Shown here: piece by piece, positions 25,780 to 34,964 of the stretch
Position numbering within the stretch: the first letter of the stretch is position 1
How the letters are laid out: every line of letters starts with the position of its first letter
Origin: CAWJAP01 sp963834365
Lineage (GTDB): Bacteria > Acidobacteriota > Vicinamibacteria > Vicinamibacterales > Vicinamibacteraceae
NCBI GenBank assembly: GCA_963834365.1
Contig: CAWIBS010000023.1
Coordinates: 1 to 49,135 of the forward strand
Direction of reading: 5' to 3'
DNA: 49,135 nucleotides
The notes under the pieces: generated by a model
Seen by the model: only the letters and a program-made list of their open reading frames with translations
Databases searched by the model: none
What the model was told of the DNA's origin: nothing
Position numbers and translations under genes: made by a program

Positions 25780-26355
25780 TCACCTGATTCGAGCTGCGAC
25801 GCGCCGGAATGTGAACGGCAAACGTTGGATGCAGGTCAGCCGGCCTCGTCCTTGTTCTTCAATCAAGACCTGCCCCTCGAAATTCACCGCAATGGTCGTT
25901 CCATCGACCACACCGAGGCCCCCTCCACAAATCATCAGGGTACGGCCGTCCGGCAGCGCCTCCGGCGAGCCGTCGCACCCGTAGATATCGAAGTTGTTCC
26001 AGTCGATCGATACCCGGCCCTGCCCGGCATCCCACATGTCGCCCACTCCAGTCGGAACGGCGTACCCGCCTCCGACGATTCGAATGCCGAGGTACTGATA
26101 CGGCGACGATACGAGTGTGACGTCGTAGGTTCGCCGGCGCGCGGCGTCCGGAAGCTCGGGGCATGCCTCGGGGATGTCGATCGTCAGCGTATAAGCGCCG
26201 GCAAGGGCCCCCAGCGAATTGCTGACGGGGATCGGTGGACCCGGCATGGGCGTCGCTGGACCCGGCCTGGCTGTTGGCGCTGGTGTGGGCCGTGTTGGAC
26301 CGTCGCATGCGACGGCCGAGAGCAAAATGCCGAGCGTCGAAGCCAGTCGCCTCAT
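25780..26355 (-). CDS. Lipoprotein of unknown function, paralogue of the one at 33130–33756
   Basis: The ATG at 26355 gives a lipoprotein signal, MRRLASTLGILLSAVACDGP, with lipobox SAVAC. A Pro-rich linker (PTPAPTARPGPATPMPG) precedes a ~140-residue beta-rich domain: GAYTLTIDIPEACPELPDAA, RRRTYDVTLV, VDGTTIAVNFEGQV and TCIQRLPFTFRRVA. The 33130 protein shares the order lipid anchor–Pro linker–YTLT-D–C-x-LPD-AR-RTY–GTTI–C–TFRR, so the two form a family. Cysteine pairs may form disulfides in the periplasm. It is divergent from the ECF sigma gene at 26472 with ~115 bp between. Function is unknown. Confidence 0.75.
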   Translation of the reverse strand: MRRLASTLGILLSAVACDGPTRPTPAPTARPGPATPMPGPPIPVSNSLGALAGAYTLTIDIPEACPELPDAARRRTYDVTLVSSPYQYLGIRIVGGGYAVPTGVGDMWDAGQGRVSIDWNNFDIYGCDGSPEALPDGRTLMICGGGLGVVDGTTIAVNFEGQVLIEEQGRGRLTCIQRLPFTFRRVAARIR

Positions 26356-26471
26356 CGCGCCTCTTCTCCTCCTCGCTGCTTCACTCCCTAGAACGCCGCG
26401 GGCGCGCCGCCTGGACACGTCGAGCCTGGGGTAGAATCGACGCCTCACATAAGTCGTTGCGGGTCAGCGAT

Positions 26472-27096
26472 ATGCCCGGAGACGGTGGGCCTCCCCACGA
26501 ACCGGCCAGCCCGGAAGGCGGGCCGGCGGCCAATCTCGAGTCGACCTTCCTCCTGATCAATCGAGCTCGGGCGGGGGATCCAGAGGCACTCAACGAGCTG
26601 TTCGCGCGCTATCTCAAGCCGCTCCAGCGCTGGGCCAGTGGACGTTTGCCCGGATGGGCCCGCGACCTCGCCGACACCGACGACCTTGTCCAGGAGACCC
26701 TGCTCCAGAACGTTTAGGAGGATCGAAGAGTTCGAGCCTCGCCGTGTCGGTGCGCTCCAGGCGTACCTGCGGCAGGCCGTGATGAATCGCATTCGCGACG
26801 AGCTCCGCCGGAAGGGACGGCGGCCCGAGTCAACCGGTATCGAGGGGCTGGAGGCCGATCGGGCGCAGTCACCGATCGAAGAGGCGATCGGGCAGGAGGT
26901 GGTGGAACGGTACGAACGCGCCCTCCAGCGGCTCAGGCCCGAGGAGCGCGAAGCGATCATCCTCCGGGTCGAATTGGGATACGACTACGAAGAGTTGGCG
27001 GAAGCACTCGGCAAGCCGACTGCGGACGCGGCACGCAAGGCCGCACAGCGGGCACTGGTGCGGCTGGCGGAGGAGATGAAGGGTGAGAGCGGATGA
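26472..27096 (+). CDS. ECF-type RNA polymerase sigma factor (frameshifted)
   Basis: From the ATG at 26472 (MPGDGGPPHEPASPEG) the sigma-2 region reads LLINRARAGDPEALNELFAR and DTDDLVQETLLQNV. A TAG then appears at 26717; one missing base explains it, because sense resumes as RRIEEFEPRRVGALQAYLRQ. The sigma-4 region is LRPEEREAIILRVELGYDYE followed by ELAEALGKPTADAARKAAQR, a helix-turn-helix for the -35 element. Corrected length is ~208 residues, normal for ECF factors. The gene overlaps the kinase start by 14 bp, the classic arrangement in which a Ser/Thr kinase controls an ECF sigma factor without an anti-sigma gene. That regulatory link is inference. Confidence 0.88.
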
Positions 27097-29632
27097 AGGC
27101 CTGATGGCCGATCTGGCGAGCGCGATCCTCGACGGCGGGGCGATCGACTGGACATCGGTCGACAGCAGCGCCAGCGAGGCGGACCGCTCCCTGGTCGATC
27201 AGCTGAAGGTGCTGGCGGCTCTCGTCGGTGCGCATCGTGAGCTCGCATCTCCCCCGCCGCCTGCATCGAGAGACGTGGCGTCCACGGTCGCGGCGGTGCG
27301 TGCGGGCACACCGGGGCAGTGGGGTCACCTTCGCGTGCTCGAGCGCATCGGCCGGGGCGCATTCGGAGAGGTCTTCCGCGCCTGGGACACGAGGCTCGAT
27401 CGCGAGGTGGCGCTGAAGCTCCTGCCGGCGGCGTCAGCAACAGGCGACGCGCCAGATACGACCATCATCGAGGAGGGGCGTCTGCTCGCCCGCGTGCGGC
27501 ATCCGAATGTCGTCACGATCTATGGCGCCGAACGGCTCGAAGGCCGGACGGGCCTGTGGATGGAGCTCGTCGAGGGACGGACCCTGCAGCAGATCCGCGC
27601 CGAGGGCCAGGCGCTCAGTTCGGCCGAGGTGGTCGATATCGGCATTCAGCTCTCGCGGGCGATCGCCGCCGTGCACGGCGCGGGGCTCCTGCACAGGGAC
27701 ATCAAGGCCCACAACGTGATGCGCGCGGAAGATGGTCGCGTTGTGCTGATGGATTTCGGGGCGGGACGCGAGCTGGACCATGCTGCCGCCGGTCTCGCGG
27801 GGACACCGCTCTATCTCGCGCCCGAGGTCCTTTCGCGGCAGCCGGCCACGGTCCGCAGCGACATCTACAGCGCAGGCGTGGTCCTCTACCACATGCTCAC
27901 GGGCTCGTATCCCGTGCACGCGCGAACGCTGCCGGATCTTCGCGCCGGGCACGAACGCGGCGCGCGGGCCGCCGTCAGGACCGCCCGCCCGGACGTTCCG
28001 CCGAAGCTCGCCCGCGTCGTCGACCGGGCGACCGACCCGCAACCCGAGCGGCGCTACGAGAATGCCGCTGCGCTGGAAGCGGATCTCGCGGCGCTGAAGC
28101 CGCGCCCGAGGGTCGTGCGGCTGACGTACACGCTCGGCATGGCCGCCGCAATCGTCCTGGTCGTCGCGCTCGGGTGGGAACTGCGTGGCCGGCAGCAGGG
28201 ATCGCGCACGACGCCCAGCGCACTCGTGGCCGGTCTCGTGGGGTGGAGCCCTGCGAGCGGTGCGACCGTCAACACCGCCGGCCCGCCCATCATCGCCGTG
28301 CTGCCGCTGAAGAATCTCAGCGGGGAACCGGGCAGCGACTACTTCGCCGACGGCCTCACGGACGAGATCATCCGGAACCTCGCCGTCATTCAAGGCCTGC
28401 AGGTACGCTCGAGCACCTCGTCGTTCGCGTTCAAGAACAAGCCGCGCAATCTTCGGGACGTCGGCGAGCAGCTCGGGGTGAACCTGGTGGTCGAGGGATC
28501 GGTGCTCCGGGCAGGCGACAGGCTGCGCGTCAACGCACAACTGGTGCAGGTCGCTGGCGACGTTCCCCTCTGGGCCGAGCGGTTCGATCGCGAGCTCGAG
28601 GACGTGTTCGCCATTCAGGACGAAATCTCGCGGGCGATCGTCAACAAACTCCGGCTGACCTTGGGCAGGGGTCAGCGACGGTACGACACCAACGTGGAGG
28701 CGTACGACCTGTATTTGAAAGCCCGTGGCCTGCTCGACCTGCGCGATCATCGGGACGCCTCGGCAAGGTCCGCGCAACTGTTCCAGCAAGTCATCGACAG
28801 GGATCCCGCCTTCGCCCCCGCGTATGCGGGACTGGCAAATGCGTACGCGTCGATGTCGCACAATGTCAGGTCTCTCGGTCTTTCCTCGATCGAGGCCCAG
28901 CCCATCATGCGGTCGGCGGCCGTCAAGGCTCTCGAGCTCGATCCCCTGCTGGCCGAGGCGCACGCAGCCATGGGCTACGTGTACACACGCGAGTTCGATT
29001 GGCAGAACGCCGACGAGTCCTTCCGGCGCGCGATCGATCTCGATCCGAGTCTCACCCTGAGCTACACGCTCTACTCGCGAACGACGCTTCGGCCGCTCGG
29101 AAAGCTGGACGAGGCGGACACGGTCCTGCAGCAGGCGATGCGAACCGACCCGCTGTCGCTCGGCCTGCAACGGGAAATCGCCGGGTTGCGGCTCGACGTC
29201 GGCCGGTACGAAGAGGCCGTCGACAGGCTCCAGCGCGTGCGGGCCGTCGACCCGGAATTCCCCTGGGTGGACATGCAACTCCTGAGAGCACTGACGTTCG
29301 CAGGCCGGCCGGCCGAAGCGTTGGCCCTGGCTGCCGAATCCAAGACTCAGCCACCCTCGTCGCAATGGCACGCCCTTGCTTATGTCAAGGCGGGCCGCCG
29401 CGACGAGGCGGAAGCGTTGGCCGTCGAGCATCAGGCCTATCCCTTCCGCCGGGCGATCATCCATGCCGCCCTTGGGGACACGGACCGCGTGCTCGAGGCG
29501 CTGGACCAGTTGGCCCTCGTCGAGCCCCACCGTGTCGTGGACCTTCTCTCGTATCCGGAACTGGCCGGCCTTCGCGGCGACCCGCGGGCCGCGCCTCTCC
29601 GCAGGAAGTTCCGCTTGCCCGAGCCCCACTAG
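27083..29632 (+). CDS. Transmembrane Ser/Thr protein kinase with TolB-like domain and TPR repeats
   Basis: The GTG at 27083 has AGGAG 7 bases upstream and lies inside the sigma-factor gene; an ATG at 27104 is an alternative. The kinase domain has GRGAFGEVF (from residue 90), catalytic Lys112 in VALKLL, HRDIKAHNV with Asp206, DFGAG, and GTPLYLAPE, so all key residues are present. A membrane segment lies at about 346–366. The outer part has a TolB/FlgO-like domain from IIAVLPLKNLSGEPG (about 402–525), then about seven TPRs to ~830. The final ~20 residues read PELAGLRGDPRAAPL, typical of the family. It probably senses a signal through the TPR/TolB part and phosphorylates the adjacent sigma factor or other proteins. 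The frame is intact. Confidence 0.93.
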   Translation: MRADEGLMADLASAILDGGAIDWTSVDSSASEADRSLVDQLKVLAALVGAHRELASPPPPASRDVASTVAAVRAGTPGQWGHLRVLERIGRGAFGEVFRAWDTRLDREVALKLLPAASATGDAPDTTIIEEGRLLARVRHPNVVTIYGAERLEGRTGLWMELVEGRTLQQIRAEGQALSSAEVVDIGIQLSRAIAAVHGAGLLHRDIKAHNVMRAEDGRVVLMDFGAGRELDHAAAGLAGTPLYLAPEVLSRQPATVRSDIYSAGVVLYHMLTGSYPVHARTLPDLRAGHERGARAAVRTARPDVPPKLARVVDRATDPQPERRYENAAALEADLAALKPRPRVVRLTYTLGMAAAIVLVVALGWELRGRQQGSRTTPSALVAGLVGWSPASGATVNTAGPPIIAVLPLKNLSGEPGSDYFADGLTDEIIRNLAVIQGLQVRSSTSSFAFKNKPRNLRDVGEQLGVNLVVEGSVLRAGDRLRVNAQLVQVAGDVPLWAERFDRELEDVFAIQDEISRAIVNKLRLTLGRGQRRYDTNVEAYDLYLKARGLLDLRDHRDASARSAQLFQQVIDRDPAFAPAYAGLANAYASMSHNVRSLGLSSIEAQPIMRSAAVKALELDPLLAEAHAAMGYVYTREFDWQNADESFRRAIDLDPSLTLSYTLYSRTTLRPLGKLDEADTVLQQAMRTDPLSLGLQREIAGLRLDVGRYEEAVDRLQRVRAVDPEFPWVDMQLLRALTFAGRPAEALALAAESKTQPPSSQWHALAYVKAGRRDEAEALAVEHQAYPFRRAIIHAALGDTDRVLEALDQLALVEPHRVVDLLSYPELAGLRGDPRAAPLRRKFRLPEPH

Positions 29633-29648
29633 CGTTGGGCAACGGAGG

Positions 29649-29776
29649 GGACGGAGGGAACGGTTTAACAGAGAAACGGAGGAACGGAGACGAACGGAGA
29701 AACCTTTTGATTTCATAAGTTTCTCCGTTCGTCTCCGTTCCTCCGTTCTCTGTGTTAAACCGTTCCTCCGTCCCTC
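29649..29776. terminator. Very long near-perfect inverted repeat between convergent genes
   Basis: Arms of about 55 bp (29649–29703 and 29719–29776) are reverse complements apart from a few single-base indels, around a ~15-base AT-rich loop (CTTTTGATTTCATAA). The arms consist of ACGGAGG/AACGGAG short repeats. It lies between the kinase stop and the TonB receptor stop, so it may terminate transcription from both sides or form a cruciform. Confidence 0.8.
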
Positions 29777-29798
29777 CGTTTCTCCACGGAGGCCACGT

Positions 29799-32700
29799 TC
29801 AGAACGTGACGCGCGCGCCCAGCTGAAACGCACGCGGACCACCAGAGCCGAAGATCTGGGTGAAGCGCGCTCCGGGCTGGCCGAACGTCGTCGGGGTGGC
29901 GAGGTCGCTGCCGTACTGGACGAGGTTCGCGGTGTTGAACAGGTTGAAGACCTCGACCAGCAGGAGCAGGCGCACGCGCCCGTTTCCCGGCGTGAAGGCA
30001 CGGGTGACCCGCACGTCCTGCGTGAAGAAGGTGTCGTTGAACGAATAGCTGGCGGGCAGGGTCAGTCTGGGCGCGAGACCAGTGGCCGTTGGCTTGTCGG
30101 CCCACTGCTGGTTGTAGGTCTCCACCAGCCGCGGCGAGATCGTCTTCGTCGAGGCCACGACCGAACTGATTGACCCTCGTCCCTGGCAGCAGGTCGTTCG
30201 ATGTGCCATCGCCGTTGAAATCCATGGCCGCGACATACGCAGCGAACGGCGGCCGGCTGTTCGCGGAGACGCTGAACGCCACCTGGAGGCGCCACGGCAG
30301 CTCGACGAAGCCGGAGAGATTCAGCATGTGGCGCATGTCGGTCGGCAGGGGCCCGTAGTTCTCGAACCAGTCGTCGTTGTTGAACCCGAACACACGCCCG
30401 CCCGGGTGCTTCCGTCGTGGCGGTGCCGGTGCCGTTGCTGCCGACGTAGCTGCCGAGCGCGTAGGAGGCCAGGAACTGGGCTCGCCCCGACAGGCGCTTC
30501 TCGACGCGAACCAGCAGCCCCGTGTAACGCGCGCGGCCGATGGTCGTGTCGAAGAACATGCTGCCGGTCGAGCAGATCGCGGCGAGGTCGTCCCGCTGCC
30601 GCTCCAACGCAGGCGGGAATGACCGGTCCTCCCACGCTGTTCCAGCGGTTGTAGTCGATGCCGTTGATGAAGGTGTGGACGAAGTGCTTCCAGACAACGT
30701 CGCCGCTCACGACGACACCGTTCGCGAGTTCCCGCTGAACGCCGAGATTGACGTGGATGGCGTACGGCGTGGCGTAGTCGGGGTCGTAGAGATTCGTCCC
30801 CTGCTTCGTGCGATCGATGTTGCGATACGTGAAGTCACGGTTGTCGGGGTCGATCGACGCTTCGAGGTCGGCGCGAATGCCGGGGAGGATCTCGAGCAGT
30901 TGTGCGCCGGTGAATGCCGTCGGCTGGCGGAAGTCGAACAGGCGGCCGTTCCAGACGAGGCTGTCGCGCCTGACGGTCAGGCGGCCGGTGCCCAGCGGCG
31001 ACAGCGCGTGCCGCTCGTTGGCCAGGTTGAGCGCGTTGGTGCTGCCCGCCGGATCGAAGTAGCGGCCGGCGCCGCCGCGCACGACCGTCTTGCCGTCGCG
31101 GGTTGCCGTCCAGGCGAAGCCCAGCGTCGGGGAAAAGTTGTGGGTCCGAACCGGCGGAGCGTGCAGACCGTCCGCTCCCAGGATGGGAGCGAGCAGCGCC
31201 GGCTTCGTGAGGTCGTGGTTGAGCGCGTTGGGCTCGTACGACCACGCCAGGCCGGCGTTCACCGTCAAGCGGGAGGCCAGCGGTCCAGGTGTCGCTGGCA
31301 TGGAGACGACAGGAGATCGAGCACGCGGTCCGATCGAAATCCGCGTTGGGGCGGACCCGCCGGGCCGACGCCCGTTTCGAAGCTTCGCAGGGGAAGCTGG
31401 AGAATGTCGTCCACCGTGGTGAACGACGGCGGCAGCGGAATCGACGGATTGCGCTGCCGGACTTCCTGCGGCGACCACAGCGTGATCAGCGCGGGCTCCC
31501 GATTGAGGGTGTAGAGCGTGCTGGTGGCGTGCTCCCAGTCGAAGCCGAAACGAAGGCGATGAGTCCCCGTCTGCCACACGAGGCTCTCGGTCAACTGGTA
31601 GCGTGGTCCGTCGACTGACCCGGCGGTCAAGACGTTTCCAAACGCGAGCTCCGTCGCCGACGATGGATCCGTGGCTCGACGAGGCCGAAACAGCCGGGAC
31701 AGTCCTCCGGGTCGGAGGATCCTGGCGGCCCCTGGTCGAAGAAGTACGAGAATCGGATATCGTTGACGGCGCGCGGCGAAAGCACGCTCGTCAGCGCCGC
31801 ATGCTCTGAGCCGCCCGATTCGTGCCGGCGAGTCCAGCCGGACGGCAGGATTGCGGCGCCGTCGAAGACGCGATTGCCGTCGTGCGTGTAGCGCGCGAAG
31901 GCGGTGTGGTTGCGGGTAGAGGCGCACGTCTGCGCGCGCACTGAACAGGTTGCCCGTAGATGGGACTCGGGAAAATATCGCCGAGCCACTCGAACTCCTG
32001 CGCTCCGCGGCTGGACCGAGAGGACACCGCGCTGGTTGCTGCGCTCGTAGCTTGCGAAGAAGAAGGCACGGTCCTTGCGCAGCGGCCCGCCCGTGTACGA
32101 ACCGAACTGCGCCTGCCGGAAGAACGGGTCGGGATTGTCCGGGTCGCGCCGCAGGCCGGGATAGGCAGCCAGGTGATGGTCACGGTAGAAATAGAACCCC
32201 GCGCCCCTGATAGTCGTTGCTCCCCGAGCGGGTCACGATGTTGATGGCGCCGTTGGTCGTCATGCTCGTCGACGCGATCGAAGTTGACCGTGGCGATCTG
32301 AAACTCCTGCACGACTTCCTGGGACACGTTGAACAGAACCCCGGCCGTCCCGGGCGTGGTGATGTTGGCGCCATCTACGGTCACCCGGGTGTATCCGACC
32401 CGCGGAATGAAGTCTGAGCCCGGCGCCGAGCGACGAGACGAACATGCGGCCGCCGGTTTGCCGCCCCGGGCCGGTCACGCCCGGCTCCAGCTTGGCGAGC
32501 TCCAGGAAGTTCCGGCCGTTGAGCGGCAAGCCTTCGATCTGGGCCCGCCCGACCACACCCCCCACTTGATGATGGTCGTGGTGGAGCAGCGGGGTCGCGC
32601 CGACCGCTGTCGTCACCTCGCTCACTTCCCCGACCTCGAGCTTGAGATCGACGGTTGTCGTGGTCCCGGCTTCGACGTTCACCAACCGAACGAGCCGCTT

Positions 32701-32988
32701 GAACCCTGAGACCTCGACGACCACCTGGTACGAGGCCGGCAGCAGCGCCTCGACGGCGTACCGGCCTTCGGCGGACGTCAGAGCGGAGCGTGCCTGGCCG
32801 GTTGCCAGGTTGGTGACGCTGATCGCGGCGCCGGCGACAGCCGCGCCGGCCTGATCGGCGAGGCTCCCTGCGATCGTCCCGGTCGGTGTCTGCGCGCGTG
32901 CAGACCCGAAGGTCATGACGATGAGGAGCGCGACTTCGAGTCCCGAAGCCGACCGCGAGAACATTGGTCTCTGTTGGAACCCGGACAT
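29799..32988 (-). CDS. TonB-dependent outer-membrane receptor with carboxypeptidase-regulatory-like N-terminus (multiply frameshifted)
   Basis: The ATG at 32988 starts a signal peptide (EVALLIVMTFGSARA-Q). A CarboxypepD_reg-like domain (GTIAGSLADQAGAAVAGAAI, VVVEVSGFKRLVR) spans about 30–115. The plug follows (GRAQIEGLPLNGRNFLELAK), then INIVTRSGSNDYQG, barrel segments (FSPTLGFAWTATRDGKTVVR; GRVRLLLLVEVFNLFNTANL) and a C-terminal aromatic end, FQLGARVTF, at 29799. This is the Oar-like receptor type common in Acidobacteriota, which takes up large substrates with energy from TonB-ExbBD. Sense jumps frame at least five times (near 32440, 32290, 31850, 31300 and 30250), so as written it encodes no full receptor. 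Either sequencing indels or a pseudogene; the absence of stop substitutions favours indel error. Confidence 0.85.
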
Positions 32989-33129
32989 CTTAATCCTGGA
33001 CCAACCGGGTGCGTCGGCCGTCCCCCCTCGCCTGCCCTCTCCCCTCCGGGCCGGGGGAACCATGCGGGTGTCCGATTCCCCGCTTTCCGGCGTTCTTCCA
33101 GGTAAACGCGATAGCTCCGGAAATCGGAC

Positions 33130-33756
33130 ATGACTCGATGCCGTGGTGCCGCCTGGATCGCGCTTGCAGGGCTGGTGTCAGTGACCTGCCACGGGAACGG
33201 AGCTTCGCCAATGGCACCCACTCCGTCCCCGCCTCCTCCGCCGAACTCGGGAACCGATCCTGTTCCAGGCAGTTACACCCTCACGCTCGACCTCGGTTCC
33301 GGATGCCAGGCCCTCCCGGACGTCGCGAGAACGCGCACGTACACGGCCACTATCGAAACGAGGGGGGAAGCGAGCTACGTCGTCACCCTCAGCGGCGGCA
33401 CGTTCCTCGACGGCCTGATTTGCACGTTTACCGGGGGTTTGTACGCGGGCCTCGGCTGCAACCAGTTCCTCGCGTCGCACGAGGGCGATCTCGTGCGGTT
33501 CAATCTCGTCAATAACAATGACGACGCGCACGGAGCACATATCGTCGAGCAGGTGCCTCCGGGAACGTGGCTGGAGATCATTGGCACCGCCAGCGGCCGT
33601 TTGGAGGGGACGACGATCCTCGAGGCGACGACGATCGAGGCGTCGGGGTCGAACAGCGTCTGGTATTGCCCGGTTGCCTCTGGCTACCCGTTTCCGTGCT
33701 CCAGTTTCATTGGCTGTGCCTCGAACGACATGCGACTGACGTTCAGACGGAGGTGA
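33130..33756 (+). CDS. Putative lipoprotein, paralogue of the one at 25780–26355
   Basis: The ATG at 33130 gives MTRCRGAAWIALAGLVSVTC, a hydrophobic leader ending in Cys (lipobox VTC is imperfect). Next come a Pro-rich linker (MAPTPSPPPPPNSG) and a beta-rich domain: GSYTLTLDLGSGCQALPDVA, RTRTYTATIE, GRLEGTTILEATTI and CASNDMRLTFRRR. It has six or more cysteines in the mature part, probably disulfide-bonded. Divergent from the TonB receptor with 141 bp between starts, so it could be an accessory surface lipoprotein for it; that is speculation. The frame is intact. Confidence 0.75.
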   Translation: MTRCRGAAWIALAGLVSVTCHGNGASPMAPTPSPPPPPNSGTDPVPGSYTLTLDLGSGCQALPDVARTRTYTATIETRGEASYVVTLSGGTFLDGLICTFTGGLYAGLGCNQFLASHEGDLVRFNLVNNNDDAHGAHIVEQVPPGTWLEIIGTASGRLEGTTILEATTIEASGSNSVWYCPVASGYPFPCSSFIGCASNDMRLTFRRR

Positions 33757-33775
33757 CGCCAACAGCTGCTCGGCG

Positions 33776-33795
33776 TGGTTCGATTCCACGAACCA
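33776..33795 (+). terminator. Hairpin downstream of the lipoprotein gene
   Basis: TGGTTCG and CGAACCA form a 7-bp stem around ATTCCA, 20 bp after the stop. Shifted by two bases, the same DNA folds as a tRNA T-arm-like structure, but no complete tRNA surrounds it. Confidence 0.4.
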
Positions 33796-33953
33796 TGCTC
33801 GGCGAGGATGGCCGCGTTCCTCCAGGTGGCCGGAAACATCTTGCATGCCCTTCCATGCCGCCTTGAACCGTTGCTCGCAACGCAGTAAGCTCCGCCCGTC
33901 CCAGCTTCAGTCCGAATAGACCCCCCTATTCGGGCCGCGCCACCCTCGGCACC

Positions 33954-34958
33954 ATGACCGTCCGCCTGACAGAACGTCGGATCCCTGTCGCGCTGCAACC
34001 CGCCGATCTGGGCGAGGCGCTTGCTGCCGTCGATGACCGCGCCGTTCTGATCTCCTTCGTCACCTCGCCCCTCGTCATCGAGCGCGACAACGTCTATGTC
34101 GTGTTCGTGACCGATGAGACACTCGCCGGCGACACGGCCAGCTACGAGTGGACGTTCACGCTGGCCGACGAAGCACCTGATTCGCAGCAAACCGACATCG
34201 GTGAAATCACGTACCGGCCGAAGGTCACCGGCGATCTTCGCGTTGCCGTCCGTCTGCTGGACGAGAACGGCGTCGAGCAGACGACGATCGAGCTGTCACA
34301 GGAGGTCGTCGAACCGAACAGCGAGCTCGAGGACATGATTGCGGCGGCTCGCAACCAGCCGGGCCCGGGTGTCGGAAACCCGCAGGTCGCTCGCGAGCTG
34401 GTCAACGACCACAATCCGTACTATCAGGCCGTCGCGCTCCGGACACCCGAGACCGGCGACGCCTTCCGCCTGATGATTTTCGGCCTCGTGTCCGATGGCG
34501 CGCAGCGGCGTGCTCCCGCCAGACGAATGGAGCAGTTGAATCAACTCGCCGCATCGCTCAACGACGCGACCGACGACTTTGCCGTGCTCGCGGCCGAAGG
34601 CGCTGGTGTCTGCGCCATCAGGCTGGGGCTGCTCGCGATGGTCGTCGGGAAGGCCGCCACCGATCCCACGCCGCTCCTCGACTGGACCGAGCTGCCGGAC
34701 GTTCCGGCACGCCGCGCCGTCGCCGACGAGGATCTCTGTCAGCGGCTGGCCGCGCTCGACGCGTCTGCCAGGCTGGATCTCTTCAACATCATCCGGTTCC
34801 CGAAATCCAACATCGTGCACTGCGCCCGCATCATCGAAGCGCTGCGCGATCGCTACTTCAACGGCGCCAGCTTCGACGATGTGGTCAACGGGCTGTCGGG
34901 GACACGGGCGCACTGGATCCTGCGTCACTTCCGCGAGGGTCCGCTCGTGAGGGTCTGA
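33954..34958 (+). CDS. Unknown protein, first gene of a five-gene operon
   Basis: The product is 334 residues with no signal peptide. The N-terminal ~120 residues look like a beta-sandwich (VYVVFVTDETLAGDTASYEW, ITYRPKVTGDLRVAVRLLDE), similar to PKD/Ig-type modules. The remainder is mostly helical, with NDHNPYYQAVALRTPETGDA, GAGVCAIRLGLLAMVVG and a conserved-looking end, SGTRAHWILRHFREGPLVRV. I recognise no named family. Six bases separate it from the next gene, so the two are co-transcribed. It starts ~200 bp after the preceding lipoprotein gene with no strong SD sequence before the ATG. The frame is intact. Function unknown; a structural or assembly role is only a guess from the company of giant proteins. 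Confidence 0.75.
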   Translation: MTVRLTERRIPVALQPADLGEALAAVDDRAVLISFVTSPLVIERDNVYVVFVTDETLAGDTASYEWTFTLADEAPDSQQTDIGEITYRPKVTGDLRVAVRLLDENGVEQTTIELSQEVVEPNSELEDMIAAARNQPGPGVGNPQVARELVNDHNPYYQAVALRTPETGDAFRLMIFGLVSDGAQRRAPARRMEQLNQLAASLNDATDDFAVLAAEGAGVCAIRLGLLAMVVGKAATDPTPLLDWTELPDVPARRAVADEDLCQRLAALDASARLDLFNIIRFPKSNIVHCARIIEALRDRYFNGASFDDVVNGLSGTRAHWILRHFREGPLVRV

Positions 34959-34964
34959 CGCGCG

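Noticed and set aside
29649..29776. CRISPR array
   Set aside because: The ACGGAGG units are short, irregular and without spacers; the structure is one inverted repeat.
27434..30001. 855-codon minus-strand open frame opposite the Ser/Thr kinase
   Set aside because: Antisense shadow of a well-supported kinase gene; it crosses the long inverted repeat and has no signal, domain or ribosome binding site.
33774..33810. Complete tRNA gene
   Set aside because: Only a T-arm-like hairpin exists; no matching acceptor strand, D-arm or anticodon arm is found within 80 bases upstream.
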